Positions 34,307 through 43,681 of a DNA stretch of 64,000 bases are shown piece by piece. Position numbers and translations under genes: made by a program. Under the pieces are notes generated by a model that was not told the DNA's origin, searched no databases, and was given only the letters and a program-made list of their open reading frames with translations. Source of the DNA: an uncultured Dehalococcoidia bacterium (GTDB taxonomy: Bacteria; Chloroflexota; Dehalococcoidia; Lucifugimonadales; UBA3495); assembly GCA_958296385.1 (NCBI GenBank), contig OY282494.1:281416-345415 (forward strand), read 5' to 3'. Position 1 is the first letter of the stretch. Every line of letters begins with the position of its first letter.

Positions 34307-34708
34307 TCAGGCGGGGCGTTGCGGGGCGGGGGCGTAGCCGGATGCGGTGCAGAACTCGACGCTGTTGCCGTCCGGGTCCTCGATAAAGAAGTATGCCTGG
34401 CCGTCGTAGCGTACGCCGCCGCGCAGGGGTTGAAAGCCGCTGCTTTCCAGGGCGGCTTGGGTGGCTTCCAGGTCATCGACCTGGTAGGCCAGGTGCACGC
34501 TGCCGGGCTGGGCCGGGGCAGCGTCGGTTTCGATGAGATGCACCATCACGCCGTCGTCGAGTTGCAGCCAGGTAATGGCCGGGTTGTCAACCTGGCTCTG
34601 AATCTGCTTGATGCCAAGCAGATTGTTGTAGAACTCCATGGCGCGGGCGGTGTCCTTGACCATGGTGGTTACGTGGTTCATCCGGCGAATCTGAATCTTT
34701 TCGGGCAT
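34307..34708 (-). CDS. VOC family protein (glyoxalase/dioxygenase-like)
   Basis: 133 residues from the ATG at 34708; the longer upstream frame is Pro/Thr-rich. Two beta-alpha-beta-beta-beta modules: [23 protein letters not shown] and [24 protein letters not shown], ending [15 protein letters not shown] with the conserved Glu metal ligand. A His near the start (MNHV) and H in VHLAYQ complete a likely metal site. Substrate unknown. It is 25 bp upstream of cynS on the same strand. Confidence 0.9.
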   Translation of the reverse strand: MPEKIQIRRMNHVTTMVKDTARAMEFYNNLLGIKQIQSQVDNPAITWLQLDDGVMVHLIETDAAPAQPGSVHLAYQVDDLEATQAALESSGFQPLRGGVRYDGQAYFFIEDPDGNSVEFCTASGYAPAPQRPA

Positions 34709-34778
34709 AATCTCCCCCAAAAAAGCGGTTCGTTTGACGGGGGATATTATGCCATAGGCGGTTGCGGTGCGGGTAGGG

Positions 34779-35426
34779 TTAGTCCGTCCAGCCGCCGTCG
34801 CCGAGGAGGGGGACGTAGCGGCAGTTGCCGAGGTTTTCGGTGTTAAAGCCGGCGGCAACGCGACGCACGCGGGTCAGGGTTTGCGAGGCGCGGTCGCCGA
34901 TGGGGATGACGAGGCGGCCGGCGAAAGTCAGCTGGTCGAGCAGGGCGTTGGGTACGCAGGGGGCGGCGGCGGAGACGAGGATGGCATCGTAGGGGCCGCA
35001 CTGCGGATGGCCCAGGGTGGCGCCGGCGGTGTCAATTTTGACGTTGGCGACGCCGACGCAAGCCAGGTTATGGCGGGCCAGTTCGGCCAGCTGGGGGATG
35101 CGCTCGACCGATACGACGGCGCCAAAGGGGAGCAGTTCGCTGAGGATGGCGGCTTGATAGCCGCTGCCGGCGCCGACTTCCAGCACTTTCTCATCGCCAC
35201 GCAGTTGCAGGCCCTCGGCGGCTTTGGCCACCATGAAAGGCTGGGAGATGGTTTGGCCGTAGCCGATGGACAGGGGGACGTTGCAGTAGGCCAGATGGCG
35301 CAGGCGATCCGGCACGAACCGCTCGCGGGGCACGCGACGCATTGCGTCCAGCACCGGGCCGTCTCCGAAATGCCCGGCCAACTCGGCCAGCAGGCAATCC
35401 CGCTCAATGTCCACAGAGCGAATCAT
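34779..35426 (-). CDS. pcm: Protein-L-isoaspartate O-methyltransferase
   Basis: 215 residues, the usual size. MRRVPRERFVPDRLRHLAYCNVPLSIGYGQTISQPFMVA is the acceptor-binding region; VLEVGAGSGYQAAILSEL is the SAM-binding motif I; VVSVERIPQLAELA and PYDAILVSAAAPCVPNALLDQL follow. It repairs isoaspartyl residues using SAM. First gene of the leftward pcm-VOC-cynS-aroK-aroB group, 70 bp before the VOC gene. Confidence 0.96.
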   Translation of the reverse strand: MIRSVDIERDCLLAELAGHFGDGPVLDAMRRVPRERFVPDRLRHLAYCNVPLSIGYGQTISQPFMVAKAAEGLQLRGDEKVLEVGAGSGYQAAILSELLPFGAVVSVERIPQLAELARHNLACVGVANVKIDTAGATLGHPQCGPYDAILVSAAAPCVPNALLDQLTFAGRLVIPIGDRASQTLTRVRRVAAGFNTENLGNCRYVPLLGDGGWTD

Positions 35427-35614
35427 GGCGCTCCCCGGTTGTGGGTCGTCGTGTTGCGCAACAGTGTTGATAACATAATAACACGGGGGCGTGGGCCGCG
35501 TTTCGTTTCAGATGGTTTGGTCAAGTCATGATGGGTCATCCTGCGGGAGAGATTTTGCGGTTGTCGGTATCGGGCGTTTATCGGGCAGTGGGTTCGGTTG
35601 GATTTGGTGCTGGT

Positions 35615-35827
35615 GTCGGAGATTCAAGTCGTTGTCAGCCCTACGGCCGGAGGTTGGTACGCAACTATTTTGGACCTTCATTTTACGTGTCCTGCCCTAA
35701 TGAGAGGCAGCACGCGGGCTGAAGCTCGATACCCAGCGGAGGCAGCCCGCGCCGTGGAAGCGGGGTCGGGACTACCCTTGCCGATTGCGATTTTTGCTGA
35801 CTGGCCGTTTTGACTTGAATCTCCGAC
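35615..35827. repeat. Element bounded by perfect 16-bp inverted repeats
   Basis: GTCGGAGATTCAAGTC at 35615-35630 and its exact complement GACTTGAATCTCCGAC at 35812-35827, 181 bp apart. No flanking direct duplication was found by eye and no transposase is present, so a non-autonomous element is only one possibility. Confidence 0.6.
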
Positions 35828-35986
35828 GATGGTGATGCGGTGTCCCCGATTCCCAGGTGCGCCCTCTATATGAGAAACGGCTGGTAGCGGGGTTGGTTGG
35901 TTGATTTGCCCGATAGATGTATCTTACACGAACGGGTGTGCGGTTGCAAGGGGTTGGGGTCGCTGATTTTTGGAAAGGGGGTTACG

Positions 35987-36009
35987 CTGGGGGAAATCAT
36001 TTCCCCCAG
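35987..36009. repeat. Perfect palindrome, 11 + 1 + 11 bases
   Basis: CTGGGGGAAAT (35987-35997), central C, ATTTCCCCCAG (35999-36009). A second, shorter GC hairpin (ACCCC-CT-CGGGGT type) follows at about 36010-36024. No T-run, so it is not a standard terminator; a protein-binding site or repeat element is possible. Confidence 0.6.
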
Positions 36010-36112
36010 ACCCCCTCGGGGTGTCATTGGGGGCGGCCGTCTTGTCAATGACGGGTTGGGGGTGTACAAATGGGGGCGTGCTTTGCGCGCAGATTGAGGG
36101 GGAGTGCTATCT

Positions 36113-37714
<1,602 letters not shown>

Positions 37715-37748
37715 TTGCCGTCGGCGGGGTACGTGCGGGATGGCGGGG

Positions 37749-37771
37749 GCCGGGCCGTTTCCGGGCCCGGC
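37749..37771. terminator. GC hairpin between convergent genes
   Basis: GCCGGGCC (37749-37756)/GGCCCGGC (37764-37771) with a seven-base loop, between ggt and a convergent gene whose last bases it touches. No U-tract, so termination strength is doubtful. Confidence 0.35.
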
Positions 37772-38166
37772 TATTGGGACAGCCAGTGTCGGAAACGCTG
37801 CCAGGGGGTTTGCGGCGGCGGGTCGGCCGGGCGGCCGCGCCAGACGGCCCGGTTGGGCGTGGTGGCGCGCTGGAGGAACATCCAGGCGATGGCGACGACG
37901 ACCATGGCCAAGCCGGCCAGGGGCAGCCAGAATCCGGGCAGCAGCAGGCCGACCAGCGCGATGGCGATGCCGATGAGGGACAGCTTGGCCGGGGATATTA
38001 CCCGTTTGCGGGTGGGCAGTTTGGGCGCGAAGGGCGAAGGTTCGTCATCCGGCGGGGTTGCGCCGCGCCGGGCCGACGGTTGTTCCGGCGCATCGCCCGG
38101 CGGTTTGGTGTCCAAATCCCGGAGGAGCTGCTCAATTTCCTGTTCGTAACGGTCTTTCATCATCAC
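37771..38166 (-). CDS. Small membrane protein of unknown function
   Basis: 131 residues, starting MMMKDRYEQEIEQLLRDL, an amphipathic helix also seen in other actinobacterial/Chloroflexota membrane proteins; then a Pro-rich linker with TPPDDEPSPFAP, two adjacent membrane segments (LSLIGIAIALVGLLLPGFWL and LAGLAMVVVAIAWMFLQ), and a basic tail. The two-helix hairpin with cytoplasmic ends fits a DUF3040-like layout, but I cannot assign the family firmly. Stands alone, divergent from rpmH. Confidence 0.65.
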   Translation of the reverse strand: MMMKDRYEQEIEQLLRDLDTKPPGDAPEQPSARRGATPPDDEPSPFAPKLPTRKRVISPAKLSLIGIAIALVGLLLPGFWLPLAGLAMVVVAIAWMFLQRATTPNRAVWRGRPADPPPQTPWQRFRHWLSQ

Positions 38167-38357
38167 ACTTCATCGGGCGGCGCGGGCGGGTACTGGCGAG
38201 GCGTTACGGCAGTCAAGGGTAGGGTTTTGATTCTGGATTGCGCCTGATTATAACGCCGGCGGGGCCAATGCGTAACCTGCGGCGGCGTTTTGGCGGCGTT
38301 TCGTTTCGGGCGGCGGGCGCGGGCGGCGTTTTGGGATTTTTGGGTTGGGGTTTTTAG

Positions 38358-38386
38358 TTGACGTTTTGGGGTGAGGCAAGTATAGT
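38358..38386 (+). promoter_or_regulatory. Sigma70-type promoter of rpmH
   Basis: TTGACG (38358-38363), 17-bp spacer, TATAGT (38381-38386). Predicted start near 38393, then CCGGAG and the rpmH ATG at 38405. The rest of the 38167-38404 gap is G/T-rich; no DnaA boxes were recognised. Confidence 0.75.
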
Positions 38387-38404
38387 TACAGGCCGGAGTT
38401 GGAT

Positions 38405-38542
38405 ATGCCGAAGCGTACTTATCAGCCCAAGAAGCGACGCCGTGCCAGAGTGCATGGTTTCCGTTCCCGTTCGAGTACCTCCGACGGTCGCGCGGTTTTG
38501 CGCCGGCGACGGTTCAAGGGTCGGCACAAGCTGACCGTGTAG
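38405..38542 (+). CDS. rpmH: 50S ribosomal protein L34
   Basis: 45 residues, the normal size, highly basic: [19 protein letters not shown] at the start and [18 protein letters not shown] at the end, the diagnostic L34 sequence. GGAG lies six bases before the ATG. First gene of the conserved rpmH-rnpA-yidD-yidC-khpB cluster. The dnaA gene that often precedes rpmH is not here. Confidence 0.98.
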   Translation: MPKRTYQPKKRRRARVHGFRSRSSTSDGRAVLRRRRFKGRHKLTV

Positions 38543-38581
38543 GCGGGCGGGATTGTGGGCAGCTACCCTCTTTTTGTCTAG

Positions 38582-38938
38582 ATGCAACGCCGTAACCGGC
38601 TCACCGGCGCCGCCCGCATTGGAGAAGTGCATCGCCTCGGGCGCAGTTCTGCGAACGGGCTGCTGGTGATACGCACGCTGCCCAACGGGCTGGACCACAA
38701 CCGCTTTTGCGTTGTGGCCGGCAAGCGCGTGGGCAACGCGGTGGTGCGAAACCGCACCAAACGCCGGCTGCGCGCCGTTATTCGCAACCTGCCAATCCGT
38801 CCGGGGTGGGATTCCGTGGTGATGGCCCGGCGGGGCGCCGGCGACGTTGACTTTGCCAGCCTGGAGCGGGCCGTCCAGCATATTTTGCGGCGGGTGAAAC
38901 TGCATCCGGTATCCGGGCAAGCGGAGTCGTCAGCGTGA
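38582..38938 (+). CDS. rnpA: Ribonuclease P protein component
   Basis: 118 residues. Starts [23 protein letters not shown] and contains [25 protein letters not shown], the RNR motif that binds RNase P RNA and pre-tRNA leader. Overlaps yidD by four bases (GTGA at 38935-38938) and follows rpmH by 39 bp, so the group is one operon. Confidence 0.96.
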   Translation: MQRRNRLTGAARIGEVHRLGRSSANGLLVIRTLPNGLDHNRFCVVAGKRVGNAVVRNRTKRRLRAVIRNLPIRPGWDSVVMARRGAGDVDFASLERAVQHILRRVKLHPVSGQAESSA

Positions 38939-39144
38939 AGACGGCGGCGCTGAAAACCCTGCGGCTGTATCAGCTGGCAATCTCGCCGTATCTGCCGGCT
39001 ACTTGCCGCTACCAGCCGAGCTGCTCGCAGTACGCCGTTGACGCGGTGCAGCGTTACGGCGTGGTGAAAGGGTGCTGGCTGGGGATGCGGCGGATTACGC
39101 GGTGCCGTCCCTGGGGCGGCAGCGGCTACGATCCGGTCGGCTGA
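38935..39144 (+). CDS. yidD: Membrane protein insertion efficiency factor YidD
   Basis: 69 residues from a GTG overlapping the rnpA stop. The family pattern is complete: [30 protein letters not shown] and [23 protein letters not shown], with three conserved Cys. A small amphipathic, membrane-associated protein near the Sec/YidC machinery. Confidence 0.96.
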   Translation: MKTAALKTLRLYQLAISPYLPATCRYQPSCSQYAVDAVQRYGVVKGCWLGMRRITRCRPWGGSGYDPVG

Positions 39145-39154
39145 GCAAACCGTG

Positions 39155-40393
39155 ATGCTTTTACATATCCTGCCCTCCCGCAATCCTCCGGCTGTACCCG
39201 TCCGGGGCTGGCGTCGGTCGCAGATTGCGCTGCCGGTTTTGCTGGCGCTGCTGGCGGTTGCGCTGCTGCTGGCGGCGGGGTGCCGTCCGAATCTGGGCGC
39301 ATCTACCCAAGGCTGGGGCGCCGTGGTTGCCGATAACGGGGTGGTGTACGCTACTACGCTGAACGGGCAGGTTTATGCGCTGGACGACCGGGGCGTTGAC
39401 GGCGTTAATACGCGCTGGCAATCTACGCTGCCGGGGGATGACGGGTTTTTGGGTTCTTACAACCCGCCGGCGGTGGGGCAGCATCTTTACGTGGCGGGGA
39501 TTGACGGGTTTTTGTACGCGCTGCGGTTTCCGAGCGGCGGCGGGCCGGTTGACATCGTATGGCGCAATCCGCCGGTGGAATCGGAGGACATGGCGCCGCT
39601 GGTGGGCAGTCCGGGGCTGGACGAGGCGGGCGGCATTATTGCCGTGGGCTCCGAGGACGGCGGGCTTTACGCCTATAACGCCCTGACGGGAGAGGGGTTG
39701 CAGTGGTCGCCGTTTCGTACTGAGGGCGAAGTGTGGTCAACCCCGGTCTTGCGTCGGGGGGTAGCCTATTTTGGCTCGCAGGATGGGACGGTATATGCGC
39801 TCAACCTGATTGACGGCACGGTGGCGTGGGAGTACGAAACGGGCGGGGCGGTAATCGCCAAGCCGCTGATCCACGACGATATGCTGATTGTGGGGTCGTT
39901 TGACCGCAAGCTGTACGCGCTGGGCCTGAACGACGGGCTTTTGCGGTGGGAGTTTGAGGCCGACAACTGGTGGTGGGCCGCGCCGGTATCGACGGGCCGT
40001 TTGATAATGGCGCCGTCGATGGACGGGAGCGTGTACGGGCTGGACGAGAACGGCATTTTGCTGTGGCAGCACGACGTGGGGGCGCCCATCGTTGCGGACC
40101 CGGTGCTGCTGGAGCGGGGGCTGGCGGTGGCCAGCGTGGACGGCAAGCTGACGGTGCTGCGGGCCACCGAAACGGACCACGGGCCATCGCAGGAGATTGC
40201 ATCGCTGACCGTTGGCGAGGCCGAGATTAAGGCCCCGCTGTCCAGCTGGAGCGCGGCGGGCAGTGGGGATGCGAACCGGCCCGACTCGGTGTACATCGGT
40301 TCCGACGACGGCACGGTGCGGCGGGTGCAGGTGGTGTCCGGCATCAACATCCTCTGGTGTTACGACACCAGAGAGAACAGCCGGTGCAACTAG
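39155..40393 (+). CDS. Lipoprotein with PQQ-like beta-propeller repeats
   Basis: About 412 residues; GTG 39152 or ATG 39155. A hydrophobic signal (IALPVLLALLAVALLLAAGC) ends in a lipobox LAAGC, so it should be lipidated outside the membrane. The rest consists of PQQ/BamB-type blades: VVYATTLNGQVYALDDRG, LYVAGIDGFLYALRF, AYFGSQDGTVYALNLIDGTVAWEYE, LIVGSFDRKLYALGLNDGLLRWEFE and others, about seven in all. It lies between yidD and yidC, 18 bp before yidC. A BamB-like role is unlikely without an outer membrane, so it may be a scaffold or chaperone at the insertion site; this is inference. Confidence 0.82.
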   Translation: MLLHILPSRNPPAVPVRGWRRSQIALPVLLALLAVALLLAAGCRPNLGASTQGWGAVVADNGVVYATTLNGQVYALDDRGVDGVNTRWQSTLPGDDGFLGSYNPPAVGQHLYVAGIDGFLYALRFPSGGGPVDIVWRNPPVESEDMAPLVGSPGLDEAGGIIAVGSEDGGLYAYNALTGEGLQWSPFRTEGEVWSTPVLRRGVAYFGSQDGTVYALNLIDGTVAWEYETGGAVIAKPLIHDDMLIVGSFDRKLYALGLNDGLLRWEFEADNWWWAAPVSTGRLIMAPSMDGSVYGLDENGILLWQHDVGAPIVADPVLLERGLAVASVDGKLTVLRATETDHGPSQEIASLTVGEAEIKAPLSSWSAAGSGDANRPDSVYIGSDDGTVRRVQVVSGINILWCYDTRENSRCN

Positions 40394-40411
40394 GCAGGCA
40401 GGATAGTTTCC

Positions 40412-41341
40412 GTGGAATTTTTCTCCATATTCATACTGCTGTGGAACGAAGTAATCATTCGTCCCATGCTGAACACCCTGCTGGTGCTGTACGTGGTGTG
40501 CCTCTCGCAGATGGGGGTGGCCATCATCGTATTTACGGTGCTGGTGCGGGTGCTGACGATACCGCTGACGGTGCGGCAGGTGCGGCAGATGCGGTCGATG
40601 ACCGGATTGCAGCCCAGGGTGCGGGAAATCCAGCAGCGCTACGAGGGCGACCGGCAGCGTATATCGCAAGAGACGATGCGGCTGTACCGGGAGTCGGGCG
40701 TCAGTCCGGTGGGCTGCCTGGGGCCGCTCATCGTGCAGATGCCGATTCTGATTGGGCTGTTCCGGGTGCTGATACAGACGCTGTTCAACAACCCGGAGGA
40801 TTTGGTTAACCTGTCGGACAAGATGTACGCGTGGATTACGTTTGTGCCAATCCACGCGTCGGTGCCGGTGAACCCGCAGTTTTTGTGGCTGGACTTGAGC
40901 CAGCCGGATCCGTCGCCCATCGTGATGCCGATACTGGTTGCGGTGTCCACGTGGGTGCAGCAAAAGATGACGCAGATGCCGTCGCCGGACCCGCGTCAGC
41001 AATCCAGCCAGACGATGATGCTGTGGATGATGCCCATATTCCTGGGTGCGTTCTCGCTGGGCTGGCCCAGCGGGCTGCCGCTGTACTGGGTGGTGTCCAA
41101 CCTCATCGGAATTGGAATTCAGTACTTCATAACCGGCTGGGGGCCGCTATTCCCGCTGTTCCCCAAACGGGGCCAGGATGCGGGGGACGCAACGCCCGCC
41201 GCGCCTGCCCGCAGCCAACAGGAGGACAGAGCTGATGAATCAAGTAGTGCAAACCGGACGGAGCGTCGAAGAAGCCGAAGAGCTGGCGCTCGCGGCCCTC
41301 GGCGCCGACCGCAGCGAGGTCGAGGTCGAAATACTAAATAG
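40412..41341 (+). CDS. yidC: YidC/Oxa1 family membrane protein insertase
   Basis: 309 residues, short form. Five membrane segments with family blocks: TVLVRVLTIPLTVRQVRQMRSM, LQPRVREIQQRYEGDRQRISQETMRLYRESGVSPVGCLGPLIVQMPILIGLF and LPLYWVVSNLIGIGIQYFI. There is no large extracytoplasmic P1 domain, as in single-membrane bacteria. The C-terminal ~45 residues are strongly basic (Arg-rich), for ribosome contact. The last 107 bases overlap khpB in another frame. Confidence 0.95.
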   Translation: MEFFSIFILLWNEVIIRPMLNTLLVLYVVCLSQMGVAIIVFTVLVRVLTIPLTVRQVRQMRSMTGLQPRVREIQQRYEGDRQRISQETMRLYRESGVSPVGCLGPLIVQMPILIGLFRVLIQTLFNNPEDLVNLSDKMYAWITFVPIHASVPVNPQFLWLDLSQPDPSPIVMPILVAVSTWVQQKMTQMPSPDPRQQSSQTMMLWMMPIFLGAFSLGWPSGLPLYWVVSNLIGIGIQYFITGWGPLFPLFPKRGQDAGDATPAAPARSQQEDRADESSSANRTERRRSRRAGARGPRRRPQRGRGRNTK

Positions 41342-42050
41342 GGGCCGCCAGGGCTTCCTGGGCATCGGCGGCGAGATGGCCGAGGTCAGGGTAACCCGGA
41401 TCGCCGGCAGTACGGCGGCGGCGGATGCTGACGCCGGGCCGGACGAGTTCACCGACGAGGCCGACTTTGACGACACCGACGATTACGATGACGACGATGA
41501 CGTTGACGATGACGATTACGTTGATGACGACGAGGCTGACGCGGATGACGACGGCCGGCCGGCGGCGCGTCCGGTAATTGACGCGGATTCTCCGGCGGCG
41601 GCCGCGGTGGTGGCAGTGGAGCGTATCCTGGATACGGTGGGCGCCGACGTGGAGGTTACGCTGCGGGCGGAGCATGACGAAATGTCCGGCGGGCCGGTCA
41701 TTGACATCAACGGGCCGGATTCCGGGCTTTTGATTGGGCGGCGGGGCAATACGCTGCAATCGCTGCAATTCATCGTGCAAAGCATCGTGCGACAACAGTT
41801 TGACCAGGACATCCGGGTTGCGCTGGACGTGGAGCAGTACCGGCGGCGGCGGGAGGACTCGCTGCGGGAGATGGCGGACCGGGTGGCCGACCGGGTAGCA
41901 CAAACGGGCCGCAGCATCACCCTGGAGCCGATGACGCCCTCAGACCGTCGGGTCATTCATCTTTATTTGGGCGAACGGGACGGGATACGCACCGAAAGCG
42001 TGGGCTACGGCGAAAGCAGGAAGGTTCAAATCATACCGGAACGCGGTTAA
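41235..42050 (+). CDS. khpB: Jag/KhpB family RNA-binding protein (Jag-N, KH, R3H domains)
   Basis: 271 residues from the ATG at 41235 (GGAGGA ten bases upstream). Jag-N domain MNQVVQTGRSVEEAEELALAALGADRSEVEVEILNRGRQGFLGIGG; then about 45 residues of acidic linker, mostly Asp (DYDDDDDVDDDDYVDDDEAD); then the KH domain with DINGPDSGLLIGRRGNTLQSLQ (GxxG loop) and the R3H domain RREDSLREMADRVADRVAQTG with SDRRVIHLYLGERDGIRTES. Partner of KhpA in other bacteria. The first 36 codons overlap yidC. Confidence 0.95.
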   Translation: MNQVVQTGRSVEEAEELALAALGADRSEVEVEILNRGRQGFLGIGGEMAEVRVTRIAGSTAAADADAGPDEFTDEADFDDTDDYDDDDDVDDDDYVDDDEADADDDGRPAARPVIDADSPAAAAVVAVERILDTVGADVEVTLRAEHDEMSGGPVIDINGPDSGLLIGRRGNTLQSLQFIVQSIVRQQFDQDIRVALDVEQYRRRREDSLREMADRVADRVAQTGRSITLEPMTPSDRRVIHLYLGERDGIRTESVGYGESRKVQIIPERG

Positions 42051-42145
42051 CGACAGCGTAAATCTGCAACAGCATCAATCTGCAACGATAGCGTCAATCT
42101 GCCAGGTCATTCTGAACGCGGCGCAGAATTGCGCTGGCGCAGGCG

Positions 42146-42174
42146 TTGACCTGGACTGGGGCGGACAATACAAT
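42146..42174 (+). promoter_or_regulatory. Sigma70-type promoter of purF (leaderless arrangement)
   Basis: TTGACC (42146-42151), 17-bp spacer, TACAAT (42169-42174). The purF ATG at 42181 is exactly seven bases past the -10 box, where transcription would start, and no ribosome-binding site precedes it. Confidence 0.7.
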
Positions 42175-42180
42175 CCAGCT

Positions 42181-43629
42181 ATGAGCTACTGGATGCCTCA
42201 CATTCAGGATGCTGCGCCGTGCGACCATCCCCGGGAGGAGTGCGGGATTGTTGCGGTGTGCGCGCCGGGGGACGACGCCGTACCCCGTACCGTCGTGGGC
42301 CTGTTCGCGTTGCAGCACCGGGGGCAGGAATCGGCGGGCGTGGCGGCTTTGAGCGGCGGGGAAATTCGGATGCACACCGGGATGGGGCTGGTGTCGGAGG
42401 CGCTGGACGATGCGGAGCTGGAGCGTATCAAGGGCGAGTTGGCCATCGGGCATACGCGGTACTCCACTACCGGCTCCAGCGACCCCTGCAACGCGCAGCC
42501 CATTATGGTCAGCGGCGTCAACGGGCGGCTGGCGGTAGCGCACAACGGTAACATCATCAACTCGGTGCAACTGCGAGAGCAGCAGCAAACGCGGTGGGGC
42601 TGCCAGTTTGTTACCACTACCGATACCGAAGTTGCCGCTCATATTCTGGCCAACGCCGCCGGCGCGGGCTGGCCGGAGCGCCTGTTTTACGCGATGCGCA
42701 CGATGCAGGGGGCGTTCTCGCTGGTGGTGCTTACGCCGGATACGCTGATTGCGGCGCGGGACCCGCTGGGCATCCGTCCGCTTTGTCTGGGCCGGCTGGA
42801 CGGCGGGTGGGCGGTAGCATCGGAGACTTGCGCTTTGGACCATATGCAGGCCGAATTCGTGCGGGAACTGGAGCCGGGGGAAGTGGTCATAATCAACCGG
42901 GATGGCATTGAGTCCCACGTGTACGTCGGGGCGGCGCGGCGGGGGCGGGCGCTGTGCGTGTTTGAGTGGATTTACTTTGCCCGTCCGGACAGCGTGATGG
43001 ACGGCAAGTTGATGCACGCCGCCCGGGAGGAGATGGGGGCGCAGCTGGCCCGGGAACACCCGGCCGACGCTGACCTGGTGATAGGGATTCCCGATTCCTC
43101 CACCTCGGCGGCGGTGGGCTATTCGCGGGAATCGGGCATACCCTTTGCCAACGGGCTGGTGCGCAATCGGTACGTGGGGCGGACGTTCATCGAGCCGGAG
43201 CAGCGGCGGCGGGACCGGGGCGTGCGGCAGAAGTTCAACCCGATGCCGGCCGTGCTGCGGGGCAAGCGTTTAGTCGTGGTAGATGACAGCATCGTGCGGG
43301 GGACGACGACGCCGCACGTGGTGGAGCTGCTGCGCCGGGCGGGGGCCGCTGAAATCCACCTGCGCGTTTGCGCCCCGCCAATCAAGCATCCCTGCTACCT
43401 GGGCGTGGACATGGCCACGCGGGGGGAGCTAATCGCCGCCAACAAGTCGCTGTCCGAAATCAGGGAGATTACCGGGGCGGATACTTTGGGCTATCTGAGC
43501 GTGCGGGGGTTGATGGACCTGGTGCGGGGGGAGCAGGGGGGGTTCTGCGACGCCTGCTTTACGGGCAACTACCCGGTGCCGGTGCAGCTGGATTTGGGCA
43601 AGCTGTCGCTGGACGCCTCCGCATTGTGA
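42181..43629 (+). CDS. purF: Amidophosphoribosyltransferase
   Basis: 482 residues. A 20-residue propeptide-like start precedes Cys21 of ECGIVAVCAPGDD, the N-terminal nucleophile of the glutaminase after processing. FALQHRGQESAGVA, HTRYSTTGSS and HNGNIINS belong to that domain; the PRPP-binding loop is VVDDSIVRGTT. It makes phosphoribosylamine from PRPP and glutamine, the first step of purine synthesis. C-terminal cysteines (CAPPIKHPCYLG, FCDACFTGNYP) suggest the 4Fe-4S form. Followed by purM and purH. Confidence 0.97.
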   Translation: MSYWMPHIQDAAPCDHPREECGIVAVCAPGDDAVPRTVVGLFALQHRGQESAGVAALSGGEIRMHTGMGLVSEALDDAELERIKGELAIGHTRYSTTGSSDPCNAQPIMVSGVNGRLAVAHNGNIINSVQLREQQQTRWGCQFVTTTDTEVAAHILANAAGAGWPERLFYAMRTMQGAFSLVVLTPDTLIAARDPLGIRPLCLGRLDGGWAVASETCALDHMQAEFVRELEPGEVVIINRDGIESHVYVGAARRGRALCVFEWIYFARPDSVMDGKLMHAAREEMGAQLAREHPADADLVIGIPDSSTSAAVGYSRESGIPFANGLVRNRYVGRTFIEPEQRRRDRGVRQKFNPMPAVLRGKRLVVVDDSIVRGTTTPHVVELLRRAGAAEIHLRVCAPPIKHPCYLGVDMATRGELIAANKSLSEIREITGADTLGYLSVRGLMDLVRGEQGGFCDACFTGNYPVPVQLDLGKLSLDASAL

Positions 43630-43636
43630 GGGACGG

Positions 43637-43666
43637 AATACTGATGCCGGGAATACTGATGCCGGG
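43637..43666. repeat. 15-bp tandem duplication between purF and purM
   Basis: gaatactgatgccgg occurs twice in a row (43637-43651, 43652-43666) in the 52-bp purF-purM gap. It contains no ribosome-binding site; likely neutral slippage. Confidence 0.85.
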
Positions 43667-43681
43667 AACCGCAGCGCGCCT

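Larger units (their letters stand above)
35427..36112. other. 686-bp intergenic region with inverted repeats
   Basis: No convincing gene; frames here are short, start without ribosome-binding sites and have no recognisable motifs. It holds a perfect 16-bp inverted repeat enclosing about 180 bp (35615-35630 and 35812-35827) and a perfect 11-bp palindrome with one central base (35987-36009). A GGGGGAG purine run at 36097-36103 serves the next gene. It may be a decayed mobile element. Confidence 0.6.

Noticed and set aside
35598-35813. 71-codon plus-strand frame in the large gap
   Set aside because: No ribosome-binding site, no motif, and it spans an inverted-repeat arm; weak coding character.
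38167-38404. Replication origin upstream of rpmH
   Set aside because: No dnaA gene, no DnaA boxes or AT-rich unwinding region seen; only an rpmH promoter.
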